64,000 bases of DNA from positions 199,368,400 through 199,432,399 of the forward strand of contig JAIOJX010000026.1 of assembly GCA_022376925.1 (NCBI GenBank), given 5' to 3'. Source of the stretch: Tragulus kanchil (Eukaryota; Chordata; Mammalia; Artiodactyla; Tragulidae). Below, one piece after another: positions 12,230 through 24,774 of this stretch. Every line of letters begins with the position of its first letter. Position 1 is the first letter of the stretch. Position numbers and translations under genes: made by a program. The notes below the pieces were generated by a model. It searched no databases. It was not told the DNA's origin and worked only from the letters and a program-made list of their open reading frames with translations.

Positions 12230-12850
12230 GGCTCCCATAATGATCTTTCTAAAATGCGTGTCCATCATTTCCCCTCCATGGAAATCTTTAAATCAGCATA
12301 ATGTAATAACATCTCACAGCCTAAGGGATAAAGTCCACTTCCTTGGCGTGGCAAATAAGGTTTGCCCTTAGTCATTAAACCTCAGTCTGTGTCACACCCC
12401 TAAGTCTACACTGCACTCTGTTTACACTGAACGTGCCAGATTCTGGCTTCATGCTACTGCATCTCAACACACGCTGAGCACCGTCCTCCAGCCCTCTCCT
12501 CCTCCTGGGGAGCACTCACAGATCCCGTCTGCCCCTAAATGTCATCCTGACCTAAAGCCCTTCCCCACCACCAGAGAGAGGATGGTGGATGTGGTTACAT
12601 GCACATGTGCGATGCTTTCATCTCCGAATATTTTCTTGCTTTTTGTCTAGTCATATTTCTATTGATTTTGACTCTATGCCTTTTGTCAGTTGTATCTCAG
12701 TGAGTTACAGCTCCCTGACCCTTTATTTCATGGTGCTTTAACACCATTTACAATCTGTCTCCTTGGCTCGGTGTCCAGCTTGAGGACAGGGCTGTACTGT
12801 TAGAAGCATGCCAATGGCAGGCATTCAGCAAATGACATGAGAATAAATGA
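12230..12850 (-). repeat. L2 LINE remnant
   Basis: Diverged sequence with the recognisable antisense L2 3' order: CCATCATTTCCCCTCCATGG, CCAGCCCTCTCCTCCTCCTG, CAGCTTGAGGACAGGGCTGT, a GGCATTCAGCAAATGACATG-like end. The right two thirds recur at 13483-13925. Confidence 0.6.
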
Positions 12851-13349
12851 ACCAATAAATCCACACACCTCACATGCAGTTAAATTTGCTTCTTTATAAC
12901 AATCATTCTGATGGTGGTTGAGGAGGAGGCTGCGGCACAGGTACAAAGAGCTTCAGCTGGAGGTCTCCAGGCCTCTGTTAACAAGAAAACAGACATTATT
13001 TTATTCAATAGTGGTAACAGTCAAAAAACAATGTTTTGTTTCCATTACTTTAATGTTAATTCGATATTTGTAGTTTATAGTTTACAAAGTGCTTGCATGC
13101 CCATTGTTTCATGTAATTATCTCACTCTGCGCATTTTCCCTTTTTCTTCAAGGCACCATCTGTCTTATAGTTTGAGGATGCTCATATAATGTATATGAGC
13201 TGAGTTACTTTAGAGCCAAATAGTGTCTCTTACAATGAGCCTATTTAGACAATGAGCCTATAGAGCTTTCCGAAGGAAGCATATTTTAAAACAAATGCGT
13301 TAACACTTTCTGGAATAGAATATAGACATTATTTTTTAATTTAAAAAGA

Positions 13350-13430
13350 TATTTATTATTTGTTTATATATTGGGCCCCCTGCATTGGAAGTGCAGTGTC
13401 TTAGCCATTGGACAACCAGACAAGTCCCTA
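13350..13430 (-). repeat. CHR-2-type SINE fragment
   Basis: Reverse head fragment (CCTGCATTGGAAGTGCAGTG, ACAACCAGACAAGTCCCT). Duplicate at 14425-14503. Confidence 0.65.
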
Positions 13431-13482
13431 GGCATTACTTTAGAAGTGTTTTAAGTAGATAGTTCAGTCCAAGTTACTTAAG

Positions 13483-13925
13483 CTGCACTCTGTTTACACT
13501 GAACGTGCCAGATTCTGGCTTCATGCTACTGCATCTCAACACACGCTGAGCACCGTCCTCCAGCCCTCTCCTCCTCCTGGGGAGCACTCACAGATCCCGT
13601 CTGCCCCTAAATGTCATCCTGACCTAAAGCCCTTCCCCACCACCAGAGAGAGGATGGTGGATGTGGTTACATGCACATGTGCGATGCTTTCATCTCCGAA
13701 TATTTTCTTGCTTTTTGTCTAGTCATATTTCTATTGATTTTGACTCTATGCCTTTTGTCAGTTGTATCTCAGTGAGTTACAGCTCCCTGACCCTTTATTT
13801 CATGGTGCTTTAACACCATTTACAATCTGTCTCCTTGGCTCGGTGTCCAGCTTGAGGACAGGGCTGTACTGTTAGAAGCATGCCAATGGCAGGCATTCAG
13901 CAAATGACATGAGAATAAATGAACC
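13483..13925 (-). repeat. L2 LINE remnant (duplicate part)
   Basis: Copy of 12411-12850, carried by duplication 5. Confidence 0.6.
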
Positions 13926-14424
13926 AATAAATCCACACACCTCACATGCAGTTAAATTTGCTTCTTTATAACAATCATTCTGATGGTGGTTGAGGAGGAG
14001 GCTGCGGCACAGGTACAAAGAGCTTCAGCTGGAGGTCTCCAGGCCTCTGTTAACAAGAAAACAGACATTATTTTATTCAATAGTGGTAACAGTCAAAAAA
14101 CAATGTTTTGTTTCCATTACTTTAATGTTAATTCGATATTTGTAGTTTATAGTTTACAAAGTGCTTGCATGCCCATTGTTTCATGTAATTATCTCCCTCT
14201 CCCATTTGCCCTTTTTCTTCAAGGCACCATCTGTCTTATAGTTTGAGGATGCTCATATAATGTATATGAGCTGAGTTACTTTAGAGCCAAATAGTGTCTC
14301 TTACAATGAGCCTATTTAGACAATGAGCCTATAGAGCTTTCCGAAGGAAGCATATTTTAAAACAAATGCGTTAACACTTTCTGGAATAGAATATAGACAT
14401 TATTTTTTAATTTAAAAAGATATT

Positions 14425-14503
14425 TATTATTTGTTTATATATTGGGCCCCCTGCATTGGAAGTGCAGTGTCTTAGCCATTGGACAACCAGACAAGTCCCT
14501 AGG
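14425..14503 (-). repeat. CHR-2-type SINE fragment (duplicate)
   Basis: Copy of 13350-13430, carried by duplication 5. Confidence 0.65.
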
Positions 14504-14559
14504 CATTACTTTAGAAGTCGTGTTTTAAGTAGATATTTTGTTCAGTCCAAGTTACTTAA

Positions 14560-14690
14560 GCTGCCTAAGCCTTAGTTTCCTCATCTTGACAATGGAGGTA
14601 AAATGACCTACTTTATTGCATTTTGTGAGATTTAAATGAGAGAACATGTGATAGTACATGACATGTAACAAATACTGAAGTTTGGTGACT
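14560..14690 (-). repeat. MIR SINE
   Basis: Antisense MIR core: TAAGCCTTAGTTTCCTCATC, then TGACAATGGAGGTAAAATGA, with the GTGAGATTTAAATGAGAGAA segment. Confidence 0.7.
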
Positions 14691-14807
14691 TGGCTTGCAT
14701 AATTATTATTGCCATGTTTAAATTCCATTTACAGAGTAAAATTGGCATACATGTAAGTAGTTGGTTCTAAACTTGTCTGTTATGCTGTTTGTGCCTTTGG
14801 TTTTTAG

Positions 14808-14961
14808 GTACCTCAAGTCTATTGTAGAGACAATTTTGATATATAAGCATTTTGTGAAACTGACTTCAGAACAGCCTGTGGCCAAACAGGAACTTGTGGA
14901 CTTCTGGATGGATTTCCTGGTCGAAGCCACAAAGACAGATGTCACTGTAGTTAGGTTTCCA
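14808..14961 (+). CDS. MAP3K5: MAP3K5 exon (end of TPR-like region)
   Basis: This 154-nt exon is preceded by a T-rich tract and TTTTTAG and followed by the strong donor GTAAGT. Its first base completes the Trp codon of the previous exon, and then 51 codons read YLKSIVETILIYKHFVKL, continue through EQPVAKQELVDFWMDFLVEA and end TVVRFP in phase 0. This is the last helical part of the ASK1 central regulatory region before the PH-like domain. The ORF running on past 14961 is intron read-through. The residue after KLT is Ser, where I recall Thr in the human protein, a conservative change. Confidence 0.95.
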
Positions 14962-15123
14962 GTAAGTACTCTTCACTTAACTATCACTAAGGACATTTGT
15001 GTTTGTTTCCTTTATTTAAAGAACATCTTGTACTTGTGATGGTAACACTATTAATGTGCTGGTTTTCATGCCCTAAAATGAAGATGGTCATCTGGTTAAG
15101 AATACTTATTTTCTACAAATAGG

Positions 15124-15330
15124 CTTGCTTTCCCTTACTTGGTAGAGAATCTGCCTGCAAAGCAAGAGGCTAGGGTTCCATTCCTGGGTTGGGAAGATCT
15201 CCTAGAGAAGGAAATGACAACCCACTCCAGTATTCTTGCCAGGAGAATCCCATGGACAGAGAAGCCTGGCAGTTTATAGCCCATGGGGGTTGCAAGAGTC
15301 AGACATGACTTAGTGACTAAACCAAACCAC
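15124..15330 (+). repeat. Bov-tA SINE
   Basis: Head with ACTTGGTAGAGAATCTGCCT and body GAGAAGGAAATGACAACCCA to AGTCAGACATGACTTAGTGA. Confidence 0.85.
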
Positions 15331-15648
15331 CACCACTTAAAAAAAAATGCTTCTCACGATCAGAGAAATAAGATAAGTTTTTGTGTTTTTGTCATGACAC
15401 TTGGTGGTTACCTTTGATAAATTGTAACGTATGCTTTCCCAGGAGAAGATTATCTGTTAGCTCAAGAAGTCAAGATATCCCTTCAGATCAGATGAATGGG
15501 TGCCTTTAATTCATACTACAATTTTGTTGATATTGTCAGCATCAATATCATCAACATTATTGTGGTGAAAAGTGCCTGACTCACCTGCGGTGTTACTCCC
15601 TTGCTACTGCTTATTACCCATGTGGGCCAGAGCTAGATGAAGGGTTTT

Positions 15649-15865
15649 TTACAAGTGTCCCCAACCTCTGGGATCTAATGCCTGATGATTTGAAGTGGAA
15701 CTGATGTAATAATAATAGAAATAAAGTGCATGGTAAATGTAAATGCACTTAAATTGTCCTGAAACTTTCCCCCCATGACCCCCACCATGGAAAATGTGTT
15801 TTCCGAGAAACCAGTACCTGGTGCCCAAAAGGTCGTGGACCACTGTTCCAGAGGATGGAACATGA
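15649..15865 (+). repeat. hAT-type DNA transposon remnant
   Basis: Inverted terminal sequences (GTGTCCCCAACCTCTGG and AGGTCGTGGACCACTGT, roughly complementary) bracket ATCTAATGCCTGATGATTTG and GAGAAACCAGTACCTGGTGC, typical of a nonautonomous Charlie-like element. Confidence 0.65.
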
Positions 15866-16634
15866 TACCTCACGGGTACTAGTCTACAACTCATTATGCC
15901 TAGTTTCTATCAAACTTAGGTATTTAAATGTATAACACACACATACACACTTTAAAAATATGTTGTTCACCTTAGCTGGATCCATACCCATCCTCAAAGC
16001 TCTCGGAAAACCATCCAAAGCAGAGTAGCTTTAGCATCCAATTCAAGAATTACTGGCAACTGACCGTGTACACAGACCTCTTCCCACATCAGAGTGATGC
16101 CAAAAATCTGTTTGAGCTCTCTTCGTCTCAATCTTTCATACTCAGCAGTGGTGAAAACCTCAATTCTTTTTATAAAATCTTGTTTTCTAGTTCTTTTGTT
16201 AGGATCAAATGTTTCATTTAATTAAATCTATCCCTGGCATTAACATGATTCCTTTGCTCTTGCTTCCAGATGAAGCCATAGCTCAGTGGGATCTATCATT
16301 CAAAAGCCTTTCAACACTTCACTCTGTTTTCTAGCCTAGATAATGGGTTGCCTGGGAAAATACTTCTCTCCAAGTAAGCTGGCAGCTGCCCTTGAGCTGG
16401 TGCTCTGATGATAGTAAATGTGGTAGTGAGAGAAGACAGCACAGACCTGAAGTACTTAATCAGCTGTTGACTTGATGGACTAAAAAAGTTGGCTATGAGA
16501 GGAAACCACTTATATTAGTGAATCTGAGATCATTTAAATTACTTTAATATGACTTAGTCTGTCATAATGTGAATGTAAAAAAAAAAAAAAAGAAAGTAAT
16601 GAGAGAATTTAGGTGAATATAGGTAAGTTTGTGT
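15866..16634. other. Intron, nothing recognised
   Basis: No exon or confident repeat. It includes a 15-nt A-run at 16577. Confidence 0.5.
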
Positions 16635-16840
16635 GTGTTAACCATCTAGTTGTATCCCACTTTTTGTGACCCCATGGACTTAAGCCTGCCAAGCTCCTCT
16701 GTCCGTGGAATTTTCCATGCAAAAATACTGGAGTGGGTTACTATTCCCTGCTATAGGGAGTCTTTCTGACCCAGGGATCAAACCCAGGTCTCCTGCATTA
16801 CAGGCCCATTCTTTACTGTCTGAGCCACCAAGGAAGCCCA
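16635..16840 (-). repeat. Bov-tA SINE
   Basis: Reverse Bov-A body (TTTTTGTGACCCCATGGACT) and head ending GAGCCACCAAGGAAGCCC. Confidence 0.87.
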
Positions 16841-17363
16841 AATATAGGTATTTACTCCTGGAAAGAGAGGCTCTCTTAAGCAAGAAAGGGACCTGTAAGC
16901 CCCCAAAGTCAAATGTTGACCAATTTTATTTAATTAAAAATTCAATATTTTGTTCATCTTTTTTAAAAAAAGCACCATAAACATGGCAAATTCTAGGAAG
17001 GGAGAGAATATTTAATACTAATGCTGCAAAAGGATTAATCCACCCAGTATGCAAACAAAGCAAAGCAAACAAAAACAACTTTTACAAATGGATAAGCAAA
17101 AGAAAGAAAAGTGGTCATAATCCAGATTTTTAACTATTCTCGAACAATTAAAAGGATGGGCAGTTCATAACTGCATTCTTTCAAAAGCAGCCATCTCCTG
17201 GGCCAACTGGATGCTATGCTTTCAGATGTCAGTTACCGTCCTATTCATCCTGCTTCACTCACTCACCTTTCCAACCCAGCCCACTCCCTGCAGTCCTTGG
17301 AATTTGCTGCCCAGGCTCTACTGTGTAGAGAAAGGCAGTCTTACAGTACTTGTGGTTCTGTGT
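16841..17363. other. Intron, nothing recognised
   Basis: No exon or confident repeat. The short ORFs near 17211-17407 lack any known motif. Confidence 0.45.
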
Positions 17364-18289
17364 CAGTCACCATATCTCTTCATGTCCCTAGAATAGCATC
17401 TCTGTAGCTCAGTAGGTCTTGATTGGGATGATTACCTTATCCTTTGTTGGAAGTGGGTTTGACCAGGTGACTTATATTAGAAAAGATTTCATTTCATTGG
17501 TTCCATTTATCTCACGACCACATTCATTCGCATACTTGCAAGAAAAATTGATGACCGTGGGCAAAAGAAAACGGACTGACATTTCTCTGGGAAATGAGGG
17601 ATCCTATCATTTATTGTTTGGGTTCAGTTTGATTCATTCTTTTTCCTCACGTCTCTTCTTTGTATGTTTTTTTTCCTTCCTACTTTGAAAAGTTAGGAGA
17701 CCCTCAACCCATCAGCTAATGTCAGGCGATTAAGACCACACAGGAAATTTGAACTGGAAATTTTGAGCTCTAAGTGTCCATACAAATAGATAATGTCTGT
17801 AGCACCTTTGGGGTCAAGGTGCATGTGCCATTTCTATGTTATTTGCTCCTAATATGATATATTAGTAATAATGTAACACACCATCCAGTCCTTAGATGGA
17901 GATTCTCATCTTAATTGTCACATATCTCTCAGATATCTCCAAAGTAGGAGCAAATTTTATTTCTTTTTTTCTCTCTGAATATATCATTATTGAAGATACC
18001 AGTTTTTTCTTGGAGGCAGTGCAAAAGCATTTCTATTATTTCATACAACTATGTCCATTTCTTTGGCTTATATAAAAAACTCTTTCAATAATAATCAAAA
18101 TGTTTTCTCAATCTGTTACAAGGGTGGAAAACCATACTACTACATCTTTATGATACAGTGTGGCCACAGAAAACCTAAAATAAGCATGTGATATTCTATA
18201 AATGGAGTCTTATGTGTACAGAATTACTTGTTTTACCACATTTCTGCCTTTGACACATTTACATTTATGGAAATAGATTATGAGAAAAG

Positions 18290-18395
18290 AATCTGAAAAT
18301 AGTATATACATAACTGAATCACTTTACTTTATACCTGAAATGTTGTAAATCAACTATACTTCAATTTTAAAAAATTAAATAAAAAAAGGAATAGA
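18290..18395 (+). repeat. L1 3' tail fragment
   Basis: CTGAATCACTTTACTTTATA then AAATGTTGTAAATCAACTAT and a T/A-rich tail, the usual end of artiodactyl L1. Duplicate at 19392-19497. Confidence 0.7.
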
Positions 18396-19391
18396 TTCTG
18401 TATTGATAGCAAATAAAATCTTTTTATTATAGCCAAAGCAACGTATCTACTGGTCAGTCTCAGTATTTTTCAGTCACCATATCTCTTCATGTCCCTAGAA
18501 TAGCATCTCTGTAGCTCAGTAGGTCTTGATTGGGATGATTACCTTATCCTTTGTTGGAAGTGGGTTTGACCAGGTGACTTATATTAGAAAAGATTTCATT
18601 TCATTGGTTCCATTTATCTCACGACCACATTCATTCGCATACTTGCAAGAAAAATTGATGACCGTGGGCAAAAGAAAACGGACTGACATTTCTCTGGGAA
18701 ATGAGGGATCCTATCATTTATTGTTTGGGTTCAGTTTGATTCATTCTTTTTCCTCACGTCTCTTCTTTGTATGTTTTTTTTCCTTCCTACTTTGAAAAGT
18801 TAGGAGACCCTCAACCCATCAGCTAATGTCAGGCGATTAAGACCACACAGGAAATTTGAACTGGAAATTTTGAGCTCTAAGTGTCCATACAAATAGATAA
18901 TGTCTGTAGCACCTTTGGGGTCAAGGTGCATGTGCCATTTCTATGTTATTTGCTCCTAATATGATATATTAGTAATAATGTAACACACCATCCAGTCCTT
19001 AGATGGAGATTCTCATCTTAATTGTCACATATCTCTCAGATATCTCCAAAGTAGGAGCAAATTTTATTTCTTTTTTTCTGAATCTATCATTATTGAAGAT
19101 ACCAGTTTTTTCTTGGAGGCAGTGCAAAAGCATTTCTATTATTTCATACAACTATGTCCATTTCTTTGGCTTATATAAAAAACTCTTTCAATAATAATCA
19201 AAATGTTTTCTCAATCTGTTACAAGGGTGGAAAACCATACTACTACATCTTTATGATACAGTGTGGCCACAGAAAACCTAAAATAAGCATGTGATATTCT
19301 ATAAATGGAGTCTTATGTGTACAGAATTACTTGTTTTACCACATTTCTGCCTTTGACACATTTACATTTATGGAAATAGATTATGAGAAAA

Positions 19392-19497
19392 GAATCTGAA
19401 AATAGTATATACATAACTGAATCACTTTACTTTATACCTGAAATGTTGTAAATCAACTATACTTCAATTTTAAAAAATTAATTAAAAAAAGGAATAG
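19392..19497 (+). repeat. L1 3' tail fragment (duplicate)
   Basis: Copy of 18290-18395, carried by duplication 6. Confidence 0.7.
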
Positions 19498-19831
19498 ATT
19501 CTGTATTGATAGCAAATAAAATAAAAGCTTTAAAATATATGTGTCAGTAGATTCCGTGGAGATAGCCAAAGCAACGTAAAGACTTCAAAAATTTATTTCC
19601 GATGTTTTTAGTAGTGAAAGATGATGCTTTATTGGAATTTATGATGATTGTTTAATACCATGAAATGCTCAGAGGACTCATGGGGTAGCAATAATCAGAG
19701 TCAGTGTGGTTTCTCCAGCATTGGACTAAGTCTCATCTGTTAATCCCTTGCGTCAGTGCAGGGTTGTTATAACAACTCTAAATGGCTTAAACCTTAAGTC
19801 CTAATGATAGTCTTTGCTTTGTATTTTTAAG

Positions 19832-19939
19832 GTATTAATATTAGAACCAACCAAAATCTATCAACCTTCATATTTGTCCATCAACAATGAAGTTGAGGAA
19901 AAGACAATATCTATTTGGCACGTGCTTCCTGATGACAAG
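19832..19939 (+). CDS. MAP3K5: MAP3K5 exon (start of PH-like domain)
   Basis: This exon is 108 nt, exactly 36 codons, phase 0 on both sides. The acceptor is a TTTTTAAG context and the donor is AAG|GTACAT. It reads VLILEPTKIYQPSYLSIN, then EVEEKTISIWHVLPDDK. The motif LEPTKIYQPS is highly conserved in ASK-family kinases and lies at the entry to the PH-like fold of the central regulatory region. Because both borders are phase 0, skipping this exon would keep the frame. It lies in single-copy sequence between two of the tandem duplications. Confidence 0.95.
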
Positions 19940-20194
19940 GTACATTGTGCAATTATTAAGACAAGAATGTTAGTAGTGAAAGATTGTATAGCTTCTTCCT
20001 TTTATATATTCCAGCAAATATCCACATTAGTTAAGAAAAAATAGCTTCTGTGTATTTATCTTGGTTTAATGTACTTGGTAATTAAAAGTTTGTTAATTTT
20101 GGTTATGGATTTCCCTGACTGAGGTATATATTTACTGTTTGGACTTTTATTATAGATAGCATAGCCATCCAAAGGGCACTCAAAATGGCACTAT

Positions 20195-20496
20195 TTCTCT
20201 TAAAATTTTTATTTTTTTATTTATTTATTTTTAGCTGTGCTGGATCTTCATGCCTGTGCCGGCTCTTCTCTAGTTTCGGTGACCTGGGGCTACTCCCTAG
20301 TCGAGGTGCTCCGGCTTCTCATTGTAGTGACTTATCTTGTTGGGAAGCCCGGGCTCTAGAGTGCAGTCTTCAGTAGTTATGACTCACAAGTTTAGCTGCT
20401 CTGGAGCGTGAGAGATCTTCCCAGATCGGCAGGAATCAAACCCGTGTCTGCTGCATTGGCAGTCGGATTCTTTACCACTGAGCCACCTGGAAAGCC
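20195..20496 (-). repeat. CHR-1-type SINE
   Basis: Reverse-oriented classic cetartiodactyl CHR element: TTCGGTGACCTGGGGCTACT, GAAGCCCGGGCTCTAGAGTG, TTGGCAGTCGGATTCTTTAC, end GAGCCACCTGGAAAGCC. The flanks GGCACTATT/GGGACTATT suggest a target-site duplication. Confidence 0.75.
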
Positions 20497-20999
20497 TGGG
20501 ACTATTCCAGTTTCGTAAATTCATGCTCTAGATGATATGCCAAAGACCTGATACTTAAAATATATAATTTAAAAGATATATATCGTAGTTTTAGGAGGCC
20601 TTTTAGAATGACACTATTTTTAGTCTTGCACTAAGTTGATTTGAGTTACCATTGTATCTCACTGGTTGGTTACCTAAGTAGCTGCTACATTTCAGATTAG
20701 CCCCTAGCTCCTGTGCTGGGCACAACCTGAGGTTGGCTACACTGCCACTGGTTTTCAAAAGAATCTTAAATGCTCTCATTTCCACTGATAGCCCTCATTT
20801 GGATAATACTTTGTAGTTCTTTATTTCATTGATTTTAATGCATGTACAAATCACCCTACGATTTAAAAAAAAAAAAAATAGAAAATTTTCAAGACTTGAT
20901 TTCAGTTCATAGGATAAACCGCAGAAAGAAGAAAAGTCTTGTGACAAAGTAGTTTTGTGGGGATCTTTGGCGCTTACTTTGCAAAATACCCTTGATATT

Positions 21000-21180
21000 T
21001 TCCTTAAACCTCGTCCATGAATTCAGCAACTCTTCACTGAGCATTTACAGGCACTACCAGTCTCTGTGTGAAGCACCAGGGAAACAGTGTGTACAAAACA
21101 AGCCAGATTCCTGCCCTGGAGCCCACCTTCTGCTCAGGGAGGTAGCGATTCAACAACAACATAGATATATTAAATGGTGA
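21000..21180 (+). repeat. Ancient interspersed repeat (family not assigned)
   Basis: Follows the common mammalian pattern of TTCACTGAGCATTTACAGGC, AACAGTGTGTACAAAACAAG, TTCCTGCCCTGGAGCCCACC and an AT-rich end. Duplicate at 22114-22294. The ORF across it is incidental. Confidence 0.45.
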
Positions 21181-21292
21181 AGAATGGGAAATAAAGCAGA
21201 AAAGGGAATTAGGAAGTATTTTTGAGGATATAGAGTTGCAGGTTTTTAAAATGTCAGTGTCAATTTTGGAAATATTTTTTGAGTCAGCTGCG

Positions 21293-21400
21293 TTAGTTGC
21301 TCAGTCATGGCTGACTCTTTGCAACCCCATGGGCTGTAGCCCACCAGGCTCCTCTGTCCAGGGGATTCTCCAGGCAAGAATAACAGACCTGGGCTCTCAT
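21293..21400 (-). repeat. Bov-A SINE fragment
   Basis: Reverse Bov-A body from GTTGCTCAGTCATGGCTGAC to CCAGGCAAGAATAACAG. Duplicate at 22407-22514. Confidence 0.8.
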
Positions 21401-22406
21401 CCCTTACTCTGAGTTTTGGTGTAGAATGGAATAATAATAATAATGTCCGCCTCAAAAGGTGGTGTGAAAATTAAACAAAGTAATGTAGGTACAGTGTGTT
21501 GCACCTGACGATAGTCACTTCTCAGTATATTTTGATTGTCACAAAACAGTAATAATATCTTGACAGTATGCATATGGACTAAAATTTTAAAAAATTTTCA
21601 CAAACACTTTGGGTAGTATTCCAGTTTCGTAAATTCATGCTCTAGATGATATGCCAAAGACCTGATACTTAAAATATATAATTTAAAAGATATATATCGT
21701 AGTTTTAGGAGGCCTTTTAGAATGACACTATTTTTAGTCTTGCACTAAGTTGATTTGAGTTACCATTGTATCTCACTGGTTGGTTACCTAAGTAGCTGCT
21801 ACATTTCAGATTAGCCCCTAGCTCCTGTGCTGGGCACAACCTGAGGTTGGCTACACTGCCACTGGTTTTCAAAAGAATCTTAAATGCTCTCATTTCCACT
21901 GATAGCCCTCATTTGGATAATACTTTGTAGTTCTTTATTTCATTGATTTTAATGCATGTACAAATCACCCTACGATTTAAAAAAAAAAAAAATAGAAAAT
22001 TTTCAAGACTTGATTTCAGTTCATAGGATAAACCGCAGAAAGAAGAAAAGTCTTGTGACAAAGTAGTTTTGTGGGGATCTTTGGCGCTTACTTTGCAAAA
22101 TACCCTTGATATTTTCCTTAAACCTCGTCCATGAATTCAGCAACTCTTCACTGAGCATTTACAGGCACTACCAGTCTCTGTGTGAAGCACCAGGGAAACA
22201 GTGTGTACAAAACAAGCCAGATTCCTGCCCTGGAGCCCACCTTCTGCTCAGGGAGGTAGCGATTCAACAACAACATAGATATATTAAATGGTGAAGAATG
22301 GGAAATAAAGCAGAAAAGGGAATTAGGAAGTATTTTTGAGGATATAGAGTTGCAGGTTTTTAAAATGTCAGTGTCAATTTTGGAAATATTTTTTGAGTCA
22401 GCTGCG

Positions 22407-22514
22407 TTAGTTGCTCAGTCATGGCTGACTCTTTGCAACCCCATGGGCTGTAGCCCACCAGGCTCCTCTGTCCAGGGGATTCTCCAGGCAAGAATAACAG
22501 ACCTGGGCTCTCAT
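22407..22514 (-). repeat. Bov-A SINE fragment (duplicate)
   Basis: Copy of 21293-21400, carried by duplication 7. Confidence 0.8.
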
Positions 22515-22824
22515 CCCTTACTCTGAGTTTTGGTGTAGAATGGAATAATAATAATAATGTCCGCCTCAAAAGGTGGTGTGAAAATTAAACAAAGTAATGT
22601 AGGTACAGTGTGTTGCACCTGACGTATAGTCACTTCTCAGTATATTTTGATTGTCACAAAAACAGTAATAATATCTTGACAGTATGCATATGGACTAAAC
22701 CTTAACATTGAAACCCCACAATTTAACCCTGCTCATTACACATCAGCAGTCCTTTGGGAGGTGATTTGTGTTTTATTAGGAAACTGTGATGTTGCGATTT
22801 ATAGTAAGAAATACTATTTGATAT

Positions 22825-23420
22825 AGCTCCTGTTTCTGGCACAGAGTTCGTAAAACCTTGGAATTTCCTGAGTGCTGAGAGCCATAAAGGTGGCTTTTGT
22901 TATGTTAATGAGTTGATACTCAGAAAACCTCTGAGAATGGAGCTTCGTTGCTAGGGGAACCAACCAGGTGGTGGGAGGGTTGGAACTTTCATTCCCACAC
23001 CCTGACCTCTGAGAGGGGAGAAGGGCTAATGGTTGGACCATTGACCAATGACTAATGACTTAGTCACATAGGCCTATGCAATGAAGCCTCCAGAAAAACC
23101 CAAAGGACTCAGGGTTCAGAGAAATTCTGGTTTGGTGAACACTTGGGGATTTGGAAAGAGGGGTGTGCCTGGAGAAGGCATAAGGCCAAGTCCTTTCTCC
23201 ATACTTTGCCCTGTGCATCACTTCCATCTGGCTGTTCTACGTTATATCCATATATAATAAGCCGGTAATCTAAGCAAAATATTAAATAAAATGTTTCTCT
23301 GAGTTCTATGAGCTTCTCTGTTAAGTTAACTGAACCCAAGGAAGGGGTTCTTGGAACCTCCAAACTGTACTTCACTTGAAGTCATGCCATCCTGACAAAA
23401 TGTATCGTAACTAATACAGC
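22825..23420 (+). repeat. LTR-like ancient repeat
   Basis: Resembles a solitary mammalian LTR: CACAGAGTTCGTAAAACCTT near the start, then CAATGAAGCCTCCAGAAAAA, CATCACTTCCATCTGGCTGT, an ATAATAAGCCGGTAATCTAA stretch and GAACCCAAGGAAGGGGTTC. I cannot name the family, and no viral coding region is attached. Duplicate at 23904-24499. Confidence 0.45.
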
Positions 23421-23903
23421 TTCTATACACACCTTATTAATCTTGTTTTTTAAAGTATTTTCTTTATATTATTTTAACGTATATGCATACATTTCTCATA
23501 AGCAGAAGCAGAGTAGTCATCCTGTTGAAACTACAAAAACTAAGAGATTAGGGAGACATGAGCATTATTATCTGGGAGAGAAGATTTTCAAAAGCTTGAT
23601 TGAAAAGAGCGAGGTTATCCAAGGACACTTAGAAACAGAATGGGACTAAAGGAATTAGCGATTAGCAAGGCCTGGAGAAAAGAGTAGAGAGCCAGCATAG
23701 AAGACCTGACGTATAGTACTTAGTAATTTGATTGTCACAAACAGTAATAATATCTTGACAGTATGCATATGGACTAAACCTTAACATTGAAACCCCACAA
23801 TTTAACCCTGCTCATTACACATCAGCAGTCCTTTGGGAGGTGATTTGTGTTTTATTAGGAAACTGTGATGTTGCGATTTATAGTAAGAAATACTATTTGA
23901 TAT

Positions 23904-24499
23904 AGCTCCTGTTTCTGGCACAGAGTTCGTAAAACCTTGGAATTTCCTGAGTGCTGAGAGCCATAAAGGTGGCTTTTGTTATGTTAATGAGTTGATACTC
24001 AGAAAACCTCTGAGAATGGAGCTTCGTTGCTAGGGGAACCAACCAGGTGGTGGGAGGGTTGGAACTTTCATTCCCACACCCTGACCTCTGAGAGGGGAGA
24101 AGGGCTAATGGTTGGACCATTGACCAATGACTAATGACTTAGTCACATAGGCCTATGCAATGAAGCCTCCAGAAAAACCCAAAGGACTCAGGGTTCAGAG
24201 AAATTCTGGTTTGGTGAACACTTGGGGATTTGGAAAGAGGGGTGTGCCTGGAGAAGGCATAAGGCCAAGTCCTTTCTCCATACTTTGCCCTGTGCATCAC
24301 TTCCATCTGGCTGTTCTACGTTATATCCATATATAATAAGCCGGTAATCTAAGCAAAATATTAAATAAAATGTTTCTCTGAGTTCTATGAGCTTCTCTGT
24401 TAAGTTAACTGAACCCAAGGAAGGGGTTCTTGGAACCTCCAAACTGTACTTCACTTGAAGTCATGCCATCCTGACAAAATGTATCGTAACTAATACAGC
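23904..24499 (+). repeat. LTR-like ancient repeat (duplicate)
   Basis: Copy of 22825-23420, carried by duplication 8. Confidence 0.45.
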
Positions 24500-24774
24500 T
24501 TCTATACACACCTTATTAATCTTGTTTTTTAAAGTATTTTCTTTATATTATTTTAACGTATATGCATACATTTCTCATAAGCAGAAGCAGAGTAGTCATC
24601 CTGTTGAAACTACAAAAACTAAGAGATTAGGGAGACATGAGCATTATTATCTGGGAGAGAAGATTTTCAAAAGCTTGATTGAAAAGAGCGAGGTTATCCA
24701 AGGACACTTAGAAACAGAATGGGACTAAAGGAATTAGCGATTAGCAAGGCCTGGAGAAAAGAGTAGAGAGCCAG

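Larger units (their letters stand above)
12411..14564. repeat. Direct duplication 5: 12411-13482 and 13483-14564
   Basis: Units of about 1.07 kb join with a few bases of shared sequence (AGCTGC). They differ mainly near 13130/14195 and near the first-copy end, where TTTTG is missing. The unit carries part of an L2 remnant. Confidence 0.92.
17364..19578. repeat. Direct duplication 6: 17364-18445 and 18471-19578
   Basis: Units of about 1.1 kb have a 25-nt unrelated linker. The first copy lacks about 40 nt close to its end (compare 18420-18445 with 19520-19578). A CTCT change near 17970 is the main internal difference. Confidence 0.92.
20503..22699. repeat. Direct duplication 7: 20503-21583 and 21617-22699
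   Basis: Units of about 1.08 kb have a 33-nt AT-rich linker not found at the end of copy two. The copies are near identical, with one-base changes close to the first-copy end. Confidence 0.92.
22617..24774. repeat. Direct duplication 8: 22617-23695 and 23704-24774
   Basis: Units of about 1.08 kb. The second copy begins with a stretch missing several short groups of bases (23712-23745 against 22627-22665) and is then essentially identical. It overlaps duplication 7, so about 80 nt occur three times. Confidence 0.93.

Noticed and set aside
22825..23420. An endogenous retrovirus
   Set aside because: Only a single LTR-like stretch is visible. No coding region, primer-binding site or second LTR was found; the second copy is the local duplication.
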